From contig NW_002475923.1 of NCBI RefSeq assembly GCF_000189635.1, positions 430,994 to 494,993 of the forward strand: DNA of 64,000 bases, given 5' to 3'. This stretch comes from Tetrahymena thermophila SB210 (taxonomy: Eukaryota; Ciliophora; Oligohymenophorea; Hymenostomatida; Tetrahymenidae). Below are positions 1 to 13,751 of this stretch, piece by piece. Position numbers and translations under genes: made by a program. Position 1 is the first letter of the stretch. Each line of letters starts with the position of its first letter. Under the pieces are notes generated by a model. The model ran no database searches and had not been told where the DNA came from. It saw nothing but the letters and a program-made list of their open reading frames with translations.

Positions 1-91
1 AGCCAATAAAGATGTATTTAAATTAGGTAACGATCCTGGCAGATATATTTGCAATTATATTTACTTTAGAAGTTTGCACTGCTTCTAGCAT
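1..91 (-). CDS. 5' end of a gene cut by the left edge, product unknown
   Basis: An ATG at 91-89 opens a reading frame that runs off the window to the left, giving 30 visible residues that begin MLEAVQTSK and end QFKYIFIG. The stretch is less AT-rich than its surroundings, as coding DNA here usually is. The terminal FKYIFIG resembles the first beta strand just before the P-loop of Rab-type GTPases, but the P-loop itself lies outside the window, so this is only a guess. The gene is on the same strand as the TPR-like gene to its right. It could also be a chance open frame, since only TGA stops translation in this genome. Confidence 0.3.
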
Positions 92-993
92 TAAATATAA
101 AATACAGGAAGCTAAATATATAGTCTTTTTATTCACTGCCCTCCTTTTAAAGAAATCAATTAAGAAACACAAAAAGATCTTGTTTTCATTCTGATAAAAT
201 CAATATAAAAATCACTTTTAAATGAAAAACAGTAATGATCTTTAATTTCAATAATAAATAAATTCTGAAAAACTAATACACACATGCTACATAATAAAAT
301 ATTTAAAATAGTTACTTAAATTTTGTAAATTTGTGAATTTTAATAAAATACTCTTTTACTACTCAAGTTAATTTATTATTTTATTGCTAAAATAAAAAAA
401 ATTTTGTTTGATTTTTTTCTTTAAATTTATGATTAAAATTATTATTTTATTTAAAAAAAGATCATATTCATTCAAATTCTTATCTACATTTAAATTTAAA
501 ATTATTTTTTATGTCTAATTAATTAATTAATTAAAAATAAAAATATTTTTATTAGATTATAATAAAATAGATATTAAGATTAACTCTACCAATTTGAGTA
601 TTGAATGAAAATTTATCTTTTTTGAAATTAAATTTGTATATTTATGTATTTTTATTGAAAACGTAGTCTGAAATTATTAAAAATATAGACGTACATCTCA
701 GACAGTTGAATAAGTGAATACCTCTAATATTTTTTTATAATTCATACAATTTTATTTTTCTATTATTTAAAATTTGAAAAATAAATTTCAAAAAATATTT
801 AGAAATTCTTTCAATAAAATATCAATGAAAAATAACGAATTTAAATATATTTTTAATTGCTAATCAAAATATTTTTCTCATCAAAATTTATAAGGTTCTT
901 TTAAAATATATGTTTGAAATGTGTAAAATACGTTGTTAACAAAAATATAAATCATATAAAAATATATTAAACATCAAAAAAATTTTTTTAATT
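92..993. other. intergenic, no gene seen
   Basis: AT-rich spacer between the gene start at the left edge and the stop codon of the TPR-like gene. It should contain the promoter of the left-edge gene and the 3' UTR of the gene to the right. I see no open frame with coding character and no RNA gene. Confidence 0.6.
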
Positions 994-3900
994 TCATTTA
1001 ATGTATTTCGATATTTAGTTCTCTTGTATCATGTATTAGCAATAGCTGTAATCCTTTTAAATTAATTTATTAAAATTTTTTGAGAGTTAAGTTTCTTAAT
1101 TATTAAGCAGTAAAAGATATAGACTTTACGATAATTAGTATTTTCCTTATGCCTAGAAAATCTTAGCTTTGAGGTAAGTTTTTTATGGGCTTTAAAATTA
1201 AAGATTCTCAATTTGCTATAGAATTATAATAGCTTGTTCATAATTTTAGCTGTTTACTAGCAAATTTAGAGTTTATAGCATGCTCTTGCAATGGAATGGG
1301 TCTAGTTTTAAAACTAAACTAAAGCATTACAATGATTATTATTCTTATCCTAATAAATCATAATAGCATTTCCCTATCATATACATGCACTCTATTTTTC
1401 GATAGTTGTGATTATAGCATTCTTAGAATAATTATATCAAACTTTTGCAATCGAGTTAATTTTTTATAAAGTCTGTGTTGAAAATATCAGTTTATTGCTC
1501 TTAATAATAAAAAATTATCAAATTAATATATTCGTTGTATTTTTAAACTGCAAAATCAAACAAAAACTCCAAATAACTAATAAAAGCATTTCTAGATAAA
1601 TTTATTACAAAAATTTACTCTCTTTCATGATAAAAACCTATACCATTATTTAGGAATATTAATTTTTTAAGTACTCTAATTTATTTTTATAATTTGTTTT
1701 GAACTTAATTATTACAGAGAATTTCCCAAGCTTACTAATATTACTATTTAGATTAATTAGTATCCTATACATGATACATGTAAATAAAACCTCTTAATAT
1801 ATGGCATTCTATTTTGATTGACAGATTTTAACACTCAGAGATAATTTAAAGTTAATTTAAAGCTGATTAATAATCATCTAGTTTAAAATTAATGAGGGCA
1901 TTCAAATAAGAAGCTACATCTAAATTTTCGATTGGGTTTTATTCAAAGAAATTATTTAGAAGATATTTAGATATTTCTAAGTTACCAATTCTATAATTTA
2001 ACAAAGAATAATCTAAAATAAGCTAAGTCAAATATTAACTACTAATTGATTCAAACAAATTATTATTTTTAATGAATTAAAAGCCTTATTTGAAAAGAAT
2101 TAAAGCCATATTATAATCATTTAAATTATGATAGTAAATATACCCAACTTAAAATAGTAAAAAAAATGATAATTGAACGAATTTTAAATTCATTGAAACT
2201 TGATAATGATAAAGTGCTTTCCTATTGTTCTCAAAAATATATTAAAACAAAAAGCCTAGCTAGGCATGAATAAACCATTAACTTCTATTCTAGCTTAGTT
2301 TAATAGAATTAATAAAATTTTAAATGGAGCAATCAGCTTGTTTATTAAAGAATTGAATGAATCCTAGCTAATTAAGCCGTTGAGGGTCGTTAAAATTGAA
2401 TTTTAGTTATTTTTCTAAAAATAGCTTAGAAAGCTGCAATTTATCTAGATGAAAATAACACGAAGCAGAAAAAAAACTCATGAGTTAAGAATTCATTTCT
2501 TTTTTGCTTAGAGTCTAAGTCATTATTTGCTTATATCTTTTACAAAGCTCAACTAATTACTCTTCATTCAAGCTATTAAACAGTCTGAGAAAACTCTCTT
2601 AATCAAAAGGATCTTCGCACAAATTTTTACATAAATTTTCCATAGAATAAGTTTCATCTTCTTCTTTAACTTAATTTTATAAAGAATCTTGTACTTTGCC
2701 ATTTTTAGAAATATCCTATACCTCTATTTGTTACAATTCAATTTTTTTTATTTGATACTTAGGCAAAGCAAATTAAACTTATAGTTCTTACTAACATTTT
2801 AATTACTCCAACTACGAGTCTTAAAAAGAATCTATTTCAAATTCTTTTTTTACTATTTACTTTTATTTTTTTATTTTTTTTGATTGTTTAATTTTTTTAA
2901 ACTAGTTTTTATTTTCATTACAAAGTTCGTTGTTTTATTTATTTTAGCTCTTTAAATCTTCTTATTTATATTATATATCTTAACTTTCATTTTCTTCATT
3001 CATGGCATCTTAAATTTTATTATCATTTTAACAGTTTTGTTAGGATTGGTCAATTAATTAAGAATCGGATATGATTTGTTTACTAACTAAAAAAAGAGAA
3101 TTTTGAATACAATTTATTTAGTGCTCATGCTCTTATTGAGTATTTTCAAGAATATGATCAATTGAATGCTTTTCATCTTAACTATTTTTAGATATTTATT
3201 CTATTGTTTCTTGCTAAGAATTACTCTAAGTTGAATCTGTTTATAATAAGAAACCAAGTAAATTTCTTCTTTATTTGGCTAATTACCTGAAATTTTCAAA
3301 TTTTTTTTCTTGATTATTACGTCTATTTTTCCTTTCTAAAGCTTTTTCTTGCTCTAATTTCTTTTTCTCAATTTCTTTTTGGAGATTTTTTTCTTTTCTC
3401 TCAGCTTATTTTTGCAATGTGTATGAAAAAATATCTTTTATATTTATTGAATCATTTAATATTTTTTCAGAGGGGATTCCTTTAATAAAGTAATTATTTT
3501 TATATAAACTTAAAAAGCTCAAAAAAAATGTTTAAATTAACAAATTTATACAGTTAGAGTTTAATAATTGTTGCAGTAAAGAGCTCAATTGTTAATCGTT
3601 TAATTCGTTTTAAAATACTTTTTAAAGTTCATAGAATATTTTCTTTTAATCAGGCTGATCTGATAATTATTAAATTTTATCAACTAAATTATTTTTATTC
3701 TAAAATGTAGGAAAGAGTTTGTCTATAAATTCCTCTAAAATTTCTTTATCTTTAGAAAAAGTTAATAGGCCTAAAGTTTAAACTGACCTTTCTTAATAAT
3801 TTAAATCAAATTTTTTAAGAGTTTTAATCATTAAATCAAAAATATCTTTATTGTAAATTTCTAATGAATAAACTTCATAAAAGCATTAAAAAGTTGATTA

Positions 3901-4731
3901 TATATCATATTAGGAAGAGAAAGAATCAACAAGAAAAAGAAGAGACTCTATTAATTTGCTTTTAAAATCCTCTAAAAGCTTTAATTCTCTGCTATAATTT
4001 TGTTTTTAATTCAAATTCTATAAATATTTTAAAACCTATTACTCTTAATTACAAATAATTGTTAATTTTTGTAAGTATTTCAAGCAATATTAATTTGTAT
4101 TAGAATCTTAATTCAATTAAATGTATTCTTACAATAAATTGCTAATTAATTCTGATCTCATTTCTATGATTTAACTGCACTTTTATTCAAAATATATTTT
4201 GAATTATTCCATGTTTTCATCATTAAATGATTTTATTTCATCTGAATTAAAATATAATTTAAATTGATCCATTACTTTTTCAAATACTCTTTTTTCTAAG
4301 ATATGGTCAATAGAAATTATTTAATTAATTTGCATTAAAATTGATTTTTTATTCTCTTTATCTGAGTCATACTATCTTATTAAATTAATAACTTTCATTT
4401 CTATAAAATCTCTATCAAAACTTTGATAGTATTAACTTATTTTTAAGCATTGCTTAATCATAAAATGATGAATATCATTTTAATTCTTTTAGTAGATTTA
4501 AAATTTTTAAAGACTACTCTATGTTGTTAGCAAAAGATATGTGAAATCTGATAATTTTTTTTTAAATTTACTAAAAACATCTAAAAAAGACTATTTTTTT
4601 TCTATTATATCAGAAAATCTAACTATGTAGCTTTCATCTTGCTTATGCAAACTAATCTGATTTATCTATTATTCTATAATAATTCTATCAGTATCTTCGC
4701 ACCAAGGGCTAAAGCAAACTTTTTAAATCAT
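994..4731 (-). CDS. large TPR-like protein, function unknown
   Basis: A single exon of 1245 codons from ATG at 4731-4729 to TGA at 996-994, with many in-frame TAA/TAG read as Gln. The N-terminal 430 residues are helical and unremarkable. Residues about 437-478 are a strongly charged Lys/Glu coiled-coil-like stretch. Residues about 500-750 are Gln/Asn/Ser-rich and probably disordered. From about residue 780 to the end the sequence becomes regular paired helices with TPR character, for example YHNLNDYNMALILFKQG and MIGKCYYDLLGQEQQSLQCF. A scaffold role is likely for a TPR array, but I recognise no enzyme domain and no named family. The start is the first ATG of the frame, and the codons read through without any intron. 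It is divergent from QNG1 across a 668-base spacer. Confidence 0.88.
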
Positions 4732-5399
4732 CTAAACTCAAATTAATTTTTTTTCTCAATAATTAATTAAAAATATTAAGTTAGCAGAGAATTTTAAAAT
4801 ATAGAAAATTAAATTCTAATTATTTTCATTTTGTTAAATTAATTAAAATTTAATTAATTTTATTAAATTTCTAATTATTTTCATATTATTAACTAACTAA
4901 AGCATGCTATATACAATAAATTAAAAATATAACAATAATTATCTTAAATTTAATATTGATTAATTGCAATTCATAAAGCAAAAATAGTTAGTCAATATTG
5001 GTTTAATAAAATGATCACTAAAAATAAAAAATCTTTGTTAACATTGCTACAATATTTTTTTAATTGAAATATTAAGTTGTTTTAGTTTTTTTATATTTCA
5101 AAAAAATTTATGAATCATAATAAAATTACTAAATAATATTAAGAGGTATTTAATTATTTTAATTTTATATTCTATGCAATCATAATATTTTATAAATAAT
5201 TTGATTTTTTTAAAATTACATTTATGGATAGAAATATAATTAATAAAAATCTAGTTGTAATAAAAATAAAAGTGTCTTCTTATTGAAGCATATCTTTTTA
5301 AAGCATAAATCAAATAAATAAATAAGTAATTGATAAAGTTAAAAATTGATTATATTTATAAATTTATAAGTAGGAAAATATATAGAACTTAATTTAATC
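4732..5399. promoter_or_regulatory. shared upstream region of two divergent genes
   Basis: This 668-base AT-rich spacer lies between the divergent starts of the TPR-like gene (-) and QNG1 (+), so it must hold both promoters. No defined element such as an ordered TATA box can be singled out, because A/T runs are everywhere. Confidence 0.5.
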
Positions 5400-6457
5400 A
5401 TGAATAAGTGCAAACTTGTTAGAGATTCTTGCTCAAAAGTCCTTTAAAATGCTAAACATGCAAAAATTAATTAAGAAAAGTTGAAAGAATTTGGAAATAA
5501 TTTACTCAACGAATTTAAAAATGGCTATAAATATATTGAGTTCGACGAATACTCCTGCCATTACAATGAATTTAAGAGTCCTGAATCAATTGTTGATTAT
5601 ATCTTTGTTTTGGACACTCTTAACTTTTGTTTCTGGCCTTGCGAAGTAGAATTTGAATATGATGATTTAGCTGCAGGTGTCAAATCTATTATTATTGAAA
5701 ATCCTGAACTCTTGAAGCCTAAAAACATTATTAATATTGAAAGAGACTTTGTGAAGTAAAAAATATTTAAAGGTATTGAGTTTCCATTATTAGATGAAAG
5801 AGTTAGACTCTTAAAGGAAATAGGTGTTAGAACTCTTGAATATTTTGATGGAGAGTTCGTTAATGTAGTTAAAAGAGCTAATCATTCAGCAGTTAAAGTA
5901 ATTAAAAAGTTTTTATTTTTACAAATTTTGATAAATTTTATAAAATTAGATGCTTGACTTACTTAGTAGCTTCTACAATAATTTCTAAGATGTTGCCATT
6001 TATAGAGGAGAATAGATTTGTTTTTACAAAAGATCTCAAATCATGATCGGCGATTTATATGGTGCTTTTAAAGGAAAAGATTATGGTAGATTTGATGACA
6101 TAGAAGAAGTTACTACTTTCCCAGACTACAGAGTACCTTAAATTCTTAACCATTATGATGTTATTTAATACTCTGAAGAGTTAACAAAAATCATTGAATC
6201 CAAGACTGAAATACCTCATGGAGGTGAATACGAAGTAAAATTTATCAAATTTAGTATTGATAAGCTAAAAATTCTATTTTATTTAGGTTGAAATTAGAGC
6301 TGCTACAGTCCATTCAGTTGAAGAACTTAAAAAGTACTTGAAGGAGCAAGGCAAGAACTTACACTCTATTGAAGTTGATTGGATTTTATGGTAAAAAGGA
6401 GAAGAAGCTAGAAAAACTATAAAAAATCATCATCGTGTCCTCTCAATTTTCTATTGA
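5400..6457 (+). CDS. QNG1: queuosine 5'-phosphate N-glycosylase (DUF2419 family)
   Basis: Three exons, 5400-5897, 5950-6234 and 6287-6457, give 317 residues; the human protein is of similar length. Both introns are 52 bases, GTAA...TAG, and leave the frame intact. The family (QNG1, formerly DUF2419/C9orf64) releases queuine from queuosine 5'-phosphate so that it can be reused for tRNA modification. Signature stretches seen are LNFCFWP at about residues 74-80, EYDDLAAG just after it, and a conserved block with EIGVRTLEYFDGEFVNVV and ANHSAVKV before the first intron. Exon 2 carries YKRSQIMIGDLYGAF and exon 3 ends in the typical VDWILWQKGE. Eukaryotes cannot make queuine, so this implies salvage from food bacteria. 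The start is the first ATG after the divergent promoter region. Confidence 0.93.
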
Positions 6458-7804
6458 GCTTAACTAAATTATAATAATTTATATTAAAATATGCAAACGT
6501 TTAAAATCTTTATTTTAACTACACTTTATCTTCAATAAATTTAGAATGTTAATTTTAAAAAGCAATCAAATATATTTGATATTGTCAAAAAAATAATAAA
6601 TTAGTTATCAATAAATTTATAAAAATATTCTAATCAAGCCACCAACTAATTATTAATTAATTTATTTATATTTTAAGTTTATTATTTTATTATCATAAAA
6701 AAATAGTAATTTTTTAAATAATCAAATCAAACCAATTTATGTAAATTAAGTAAAAATAAAAAAATTATTTTTGAAATGAATATTTTTAATTTTCATTTTA
6801 TTATGACATTACACATAGTAAATAATTAATTATTTGAGGTAGCTATTTTTTAATTATTTGTTATTTTATGACTTTTTAAAATAAATTTCGATTTATAATA
6901 TTATGAATTTCATTTAATAAATTTTTTTGATTTGTTATCTAATATTATTTTTAAGATAGAACTAAATCATAGCTGCTAAAATTTTAATTAATTGAAATAT
7001 AAAATTATGAATGAACATTTTGAATTTATTTGTTATAAAAAATTTCTTAACATTTTCAAAAATATTTTGAAAATAAATAAAAAATAGTTTATTTAAATTT
7101 AAGATATTTTTTTTTTCTTTTTGTATAATTTCAAATATATTTGAGATGACAATCAATTTTTGTTATAAAACTAAATTTTCTGTTTTGACTATTTTATAGG
7201 AAGTATATAAGTATCTTATTTTAATTTTTGCCAAACTATTTGAATATTTTTCAAAAATCTAATTAATACACTTTTGGATTATAAGTTAATATTAGATATT
7301 AAAAGAAAGTATAAGTGATTAGAAAACCTATAAAAAAACTATTTCATTACTTGAAAAAATTAAAATCAATTTAGTTTTAAAATTTTTTTTGTTAGAAGTT
7401 GAGTTTTTATTTAATTTTTAGTTTGTTGATAAATTATTTGCTATTTAATGAATATTAATAAAAATATGATATAATATCGATTCTCATTATCTGAGGTAAT
7501 CTTCTTCACCATTATTCTTCAAAATATTTACCTTAACCTTGAAATATTTTTAAATATAATTAAGAATGAATGGAGATATAAAAATTAATGGGATGGGATA
7601 TTTTATTTTGAATTAGTATTGAAAAGAATTAATACAGTAAAGAGATGTTGAACCTTATAAATTATATATAAACACAAGAAAAATAAATTGTTTTAATTGA
7701 TAAAATTAATTATTTATTCTTATTTGAAGATGAATAGAAAAATTGAATTTATGGGTTTATATTTTTTGTTTAAAAAAGAGAGAACAATTTTTTTTAGTTA
7801 TTAT
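6458..7804. other. convergent intergenic region, no gene seen
   Basis: About 1.35 kb of very AT-rich DNA between the convergent ends of QNG1 and the carboxypeptidase gene. It must include both 3' UTRs. Short open frames on both strands are dominated by Phe, Lys, Ile and Asn and look like chance. Confidence 0.6.
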
Positions 7805-10800
7805 TCATTTGAATTAATTTTAGTTTCCAAATTTAATGTAATCAAATAGATCTTCATTTAGTCTAACTTTATTATGATTTGATGTATTTTGATTTTAAAC
7901 AGCAGAAATTACAGAAATTCTATTTAGTTATCTTTTTTGTCTTATCTATGCAGACTGATAATTCAGAACTTCAGTACTATTTATATTTTAATCTCCTCCT
8001 ATTGATACTTTTTTCTTTATTGATGAAGATCTTGTAGGGTTATTATTACGGATAAGTAGTTTTTTATGTTATTTATTTATTTCATCTATGATGTAAGTTT
8101 CTGTCTCTACTCTATTTTGAGTATGGAGAGTTACTAATTCACTTGGTTCTGTGTTCAGATAACTATTGTTATTGTTGTTAATATTATTACAACTCAAGGG
8201 TTGAACTATTTAATTTTGCTAGTTAAATGAGTATTTTTTTCTTAATTTGTTTGGAGATTTAGAGCTAAATTAATGATTTTAAAGGATTGCTGAGCTCTCC
8301 AGAGATTTATTATTCTGGTTTATTGGTGTTATATTGTTATAATTCTAAGGGCTATAAATAAGTTCGTCTTCAAGTCTCAGGTTTTGAGAAAAGTTTCTTT
8401 ATTATTAATTGTTATTAATTTAAGCACCATTATTGAGCATTTAAAAATTTTAGGCTTATTATTAATTTGGATTAGTTTTAGCTTAAATTATTGGTGTTGT
8501 TGCTTCCTTTTAAACATTATTGTTCTTTATTGATGGAAAATAGTTTGGTCTTTGCTAATTTGCAAAATGTCTATTGCTACCATTATAATTATTGTTATTG
8601 TGGGATAAATTACTACTTAAATTTCTTTAGTTGCTAATATTATTACTATTACTGCTTCCAGAGTTTTAATTGTATCCATTTAAGTTATAGTTTAATAGTT
8701 AATCTAATCTGGTAGGAACCATTTTAGTGGGAGTTAGACTGCGCTTATTGTTTATTATATTATTTATTTCGTTTTCAAGGTTTCTTTTGAGATTACCAAG
8801 CTCACTTGCTTTGATTTTTATCTTAGGCTAAACACTCTCATAATAATCATAAAGGGGATTTCTTTTGAATATTAAAGTACTTTTTAAATTTACTGTTTCT
8901 TCTTATTAAAACCCTTCTTATTGGTCTCCAATTTTTCTTTAAGGAGATTTTTCCTAATCTTTTATGTTGTTGCTGTAGTTATGAGTAAGAATTGAATTAG
9001 GTATTGTTAAGTCTTTCTTATTTTGAATATTTTTTGGAAAAGGGTTAACTTTTTGTTTAAATTTGGATGTGAGATTATTTCTTGGAGAAATAGAATTTAT
9101 ATTTCCTTGAGCGTTAAGGTCTTCATTTAAAATTAAACGACTTTTGCATGGCACCTCTAGTCTTTTAATTAAAGCTACTGGCTTAAGATATTCTTTTTCA
9201 GTGTCTTTACTTGTACTGCTGTTAAATCCAATAGGTCGTTGAGGCGGTAAGAAATTTAAGAGATTGGTTTTTGTTGTTTCATTAGTTTTTTTGGCAAGTT
9301 TTTTAATTGATTTTTTTGGCTGAGGAGATTTACTAGTTTCTTATTTGGGCTCTTCAATATTTACAGGTTATTTAAGAACATTTTAAATTTCATCTTCTGA
9401 TGGACAGCTATCAGACCCATCCGAATCATTCATTCCCATTTAAATTAAATCTTCATTCAAAAGATCTTTTTATATTTAATCTTTGTTGATATTAAATTAG
9501 CTCATTAAGTTACTAATTTGGTTTATTTGCTACTTTTACAGCAAATTAAAATCCTCTTTGTATATTGTATTTCTTTTTGAGGATAGATTTTTATCAGCTG
9601 CTTCTTCTGTTTACTCTTTGGAACCTCTTCTTGAGGTATTATTACCTTGCTTTAATTATGACGGCTAAAAATAAATCATAAATGCCTAACAGAGAGCTTT
9701 GCCAACGTTTTAAAGATCTTATAATCTAAAGTGGACATCATCATAAGAAGGACCACAAAAGCTGCTTTCTAAAGTAAAAATATTAGGGATTCTAAGAGAT
9801 TTCCAAAGCACAACTCTCGCAGTACCTTATTTTTAGGTCTAAACTTTAAAATTGCAATCCTTAAATGAAAAAGGCTAGTAAATTTTTGAAATTATGTATG
9901 GTAATTCTCTGCAAGCAGAAGGCTAGCTATAGTCATGGCATCCATAAACAAATATATTTTTTTTAATTGAGTGTCCATGCAAGTCACAAAAAAGCACTAA
10001 CCTCTTAGTATTAAGTATGAGTTTTTTCAAAGAATGGATTTCAGCATAAATTCCTTTACTTGGTTTCTTCCATTATCTATTCAAGTCTCTCCCTGATAGA
10101 GAGCATCTATTTTATTTAAATTTCAATTTTTAATAAAGATAATTTGTGTGGTTAAAAACTTATTCAAAAATATTTCTAATTTTTATTGTTTGTAGACTTA
10201 TTGTATTAAAAAATTCTATTTAGGATTTCAAATAAAGATTCTAAAGTGATTAACAAGTATAATTTTTTATTAAAAAACTTCAAATGAAAATAATTAATTG
10301 CTTTTATTAGTAATTAGTTATTTATTGATAATTTTAATTTTATTCACAAAAAATACTAAAATTAAAAATATTTATTTAGAGAATTATTAATTGCTTTTGA
10401 AAGAAAGACTATACTTTATAAAAGATTTGATCGTTTAAAATTTGATTATTTTTATGCTTGTGATATTGGTTTTTGATGTTTACGCATTAAAAAATTGCGA
10501 TATTTGCGTAGTATTTTCTCTCTTTTGTTTGTGAAGTTTATTTTAAAAGCTTGAAAGCTGAAATTTTAAATAATAAAAAAATAATAGTAATGTTACCTGT
10601 AATTTCCATGAATAACTCCGTCAGGGTTTAGCATAGGAATTATTTTAAAAATAAAATTATTTCTCAAATATTTTGATTCAGGAGTGTCTTCAAGTATATA
10701 ATCAATGAGACCCTTTACCATAAAAGAAGAAACTGTTTCACCAGGATGAACTCTAGCCGAAACGACAATTTATTGCTTACTAACATGATAGTTACTGGAT

Positions 10801-12491
10801 CCATCTGTGATTGTTAGCAAATCAACTCTATTATCTGCCAAGGTTCTGCAAAGCACCTTCCTATTTACAAATTGTCTTTTGAAGGTATCATTTTCAATAG
10901 ATTCTAAATAATTCTAAAGATCTGAATAAGAATATGGATAGTTGTAAGCGAAAAATATTTCATCTTCTTCCTCTTAAAAATCATATGTAAATTCTAAAGT
11001 GTAATATGTTGAGATAGGAATATTTTACGTTTATCTTTTATATTCATTTTTGTAATAATTTATGTTAGAGCAAGATCTATGCCAACCTAAATTCTATTTT
11101 TCCCTCTTTTTTTTGCTATAAACAAGTATTTTCATGCCTTAGTTGAATAAGCTGTATGGCTTTTAGTAATTTAAAATACTTAAAGTAACCTAGCCTATTG
11201 CTTTTTTATTTGTAACACGAAAGTAAAACCACTGTGTATTTCCTTTTGTATTTATATCATTTTACAAAACCAAAAAGTACTATCTTTCATTTTTGATGAA
11301 AGCATAGGAAAGGTTACCACACTCAAACTTAGATTCAAAACTAAGCAATTAGTTGTTTTATTACTTCTTTATGCTCGAATTACTCAGTTATTAATTTTAT
11401 TTTACCAAGTTAACAGATGCATTAAAATTTTTACTATCTTTATCAAAGATATCATCTATTTAATCATCAAGAGCTCCTCCAGATTTAACCCCATTATTTG
11501 AAGAGCTAACCCAGAAAGTATTTTCTTTTTATTTTGTAAGTTTTCTTTCATAAACATTATTTTAATTTTCATCAATTGACTTTTTTTTATCCCTTACATC
11601 TACAGATTAGCTTTCAGTTTTTTATCTTCCTTTTTTACTATCATATTGGCATGATTTAGTAAATTAAAGATCTATATTCTGCTAATTTTCGTTAATATTC
11701 TAAATATTAGATTGCAAATTATCTAAGGCAGAGTTATCGTTTTAAAAATATGAAACCGTCTTATTATCTTAACTGAATGAATGCTCATCTTTACCTTCTT
11801 TCCGGAATTCTTTTTAAACATCTTAATCAATTTTAGTCTTTTTTAAGCCTATATTTTCTTGTATCTTTTTGAGATCACATTGTATAATATTAAACGATGT
11901 GTACATATTTTAAGGATATTTTTAGTAAACAACTGAATACTCTCTGAGCAGGCTGCTAAGATCTTTAAGAGGTTGTTAAGAATATGGTTGCTATTAAATT
12001 TATATTGGATTACAACTTTTATTTTCCTATGTTTTACTATTTTATTCTAGTTGTAAATTTCCCTAATTTTACTTTTAAAATCCTAATTTAGCATTTCCTT
12101 TTTATAAGTAAGACTAAAGCCGCTCCTCTTCAGGATGTTAGCCATCTAAATTAACAATACTGACATATTAAGTACCAATAACATAATTAGGAACTTCTTT
12201 CTTTGATGCTGATTTAGGAAGGATATCATTTGCTTAAGGAAGCTCTGGAAGTTTAATTTTTCCCACCTTCGCTACTAAAGATTTCATTTGATTATTTGGT
12301 GGAATAATATCTTAGAAACTAATATCGATGCTGTTATGTAGAGACTACTACTTCTTTTGTTGTTTTATGCTCCATTACTATGTAAATGATTCGCTTTTAT
12401 GTCTCTCCGTGTACTCAATAAATTCCCTTTCTTCTTTTTCCTCTTCGTCAGCATCTTATTTCTACTATTCCTACTGACTTCCTTTTTTCAT
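7805..12491 (-). CDS. cytosolic carboxypeptidase (M14, tubulin deglutamylase type)
   Basis: Two exons (12491-10597 and 10106-7805, 490-base intron) encode 1398 residues. The M14 cytosolic carboxypeptidase (CCP/AGBL) core is clear. The zinc motif HPGE has His582 and Glu585. It is followed by [14 protein letters not shown] at the splice site and SGRDLNRQW after it. The third zinc ligand is His675 in DLHGH, and the catalytic Glu745 sits in FTLESSF. These enzymes trim glutamates from tubulin tails, fitting a cell with many cilia. Before the core lies the beta-sandwich N-domain typical of CCPs, preceded by about 330 low-complexity residues. After it, roughly 580 residues are Asn/Ser-rich tail with runs of Asn, much longer than in animal CCPs. 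The ATG at 12491 is the first after an in-frame stop. The CCP subtype cannot be assigned by eye. Confidence 0.93.
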
Positions 12492-13751
12492 TAGTAATAA
12501 TAGCTTTCACTTATTACTAAAATTTTGATTATTTTCAAAGAATGGCCAAAGAAATTAGTTAATATTTTTTACTTTTTGATTTTTATTAATTTTATTATCG
12601 ATTAATACTAAAACCAATAGAAAGAAAGATTGATTGATAGATAGATAACTAAATGAGTATTGCTTACTTACTATGAAAAAATTATAAAAACAAACAACCA
12701 AAACAATTTAAAATCTAAATATTCAAGTAATTAAGTAATTGAAGAAAATACATGGAATTTTTCACAATTACAAGTTGAATCGAAGCAGGTATATATTTAT
12801 TATAAAATAGTATTTTTATATTTTTAGAATCAAAACTATAGTATCCAGTTGATAGAAAATTTTAAGAATATTATTTCTTTATCCTTTTATATTAAGGGAA
12901 TAAAATTCCTCTTAATCATTATTTAGATTTTAATTCAAAATACTAAGCTTGCAAAAAAATTGATTGATTTATTCTTTACTTATATTAGTAATATTTATTT
13001 GATCTCATTTATTAATAAATTACTAAAAATATACTAAATTTTAACCTTTAAAATAATTATCAATTTTCTATTAATAGAAGAAGAACAAATAAAATATTTT
13101 TTTTTTTGAAATTTTAATGTTTAGTTTTTATAATAAAACTAATTCTATAAGTAATCTAGGAAAAGTTAAAACCATAAAATTAAAATATAAGTTGATATTA
13201 ATGTAAGTCTATTATTTAACAGCTATTGAATAGTTTTGAACAAACAATTAAATGACTGTTTAAATGGCATATAAAATGTAATTCAAAATATTTTTCACTA
13301 AATATTTTATATTTCAATATAAAATACCACTTAATTTATTACAATTAAATGGGTTGCCTATTTATACCTTTATTTGAGTAAGTACTTAATTAGATAATTA
13401 ATAAAAAAGATATATAAAGAAACAACTAATTTAGATACTTAAAATAAAAACAAAATATACAATTTGTTCATAATTCTATTTAATTATTAAAAAATAAGAA
13501 AGATTCTATCAAAATAGATAGATTAACTCCATTTTTGAATAGATAAAAAAAATTTTTTGAAAAATTTTAATCCAATTAATAAAAATTTTCAAATATTATT
13601 TAAACTAAGAATGCAATTATTTTTGAATGAAATTATTTTAGTAAAATAAAAAAAATTCAATAATGAGTTAATCACCTGACCTGATAAAATACCTATTATT
13701 TTAATAAAATGAATAGACTTGATTTCTTTTTATATTAATAAATGATTTATT
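12492..13751. other. intergenic spacer with a short GATT/GATA simple repeat
   Basis: About 1.26 kb between the carboxypeptidase start and the stop of the next minus-strand gene; it should hold the carboxypeptidase promoter. A short run of GATT and GATA units lies near 12627-12648. I see no gene. Confidence 0.55.

Noticed and set aside
1..91. Firm call of the left-edge gene as a Rab-type GTPase
   Set aside because: Only the few residues before a possible P-loop are visible; the diagnostic motif is outside the window.
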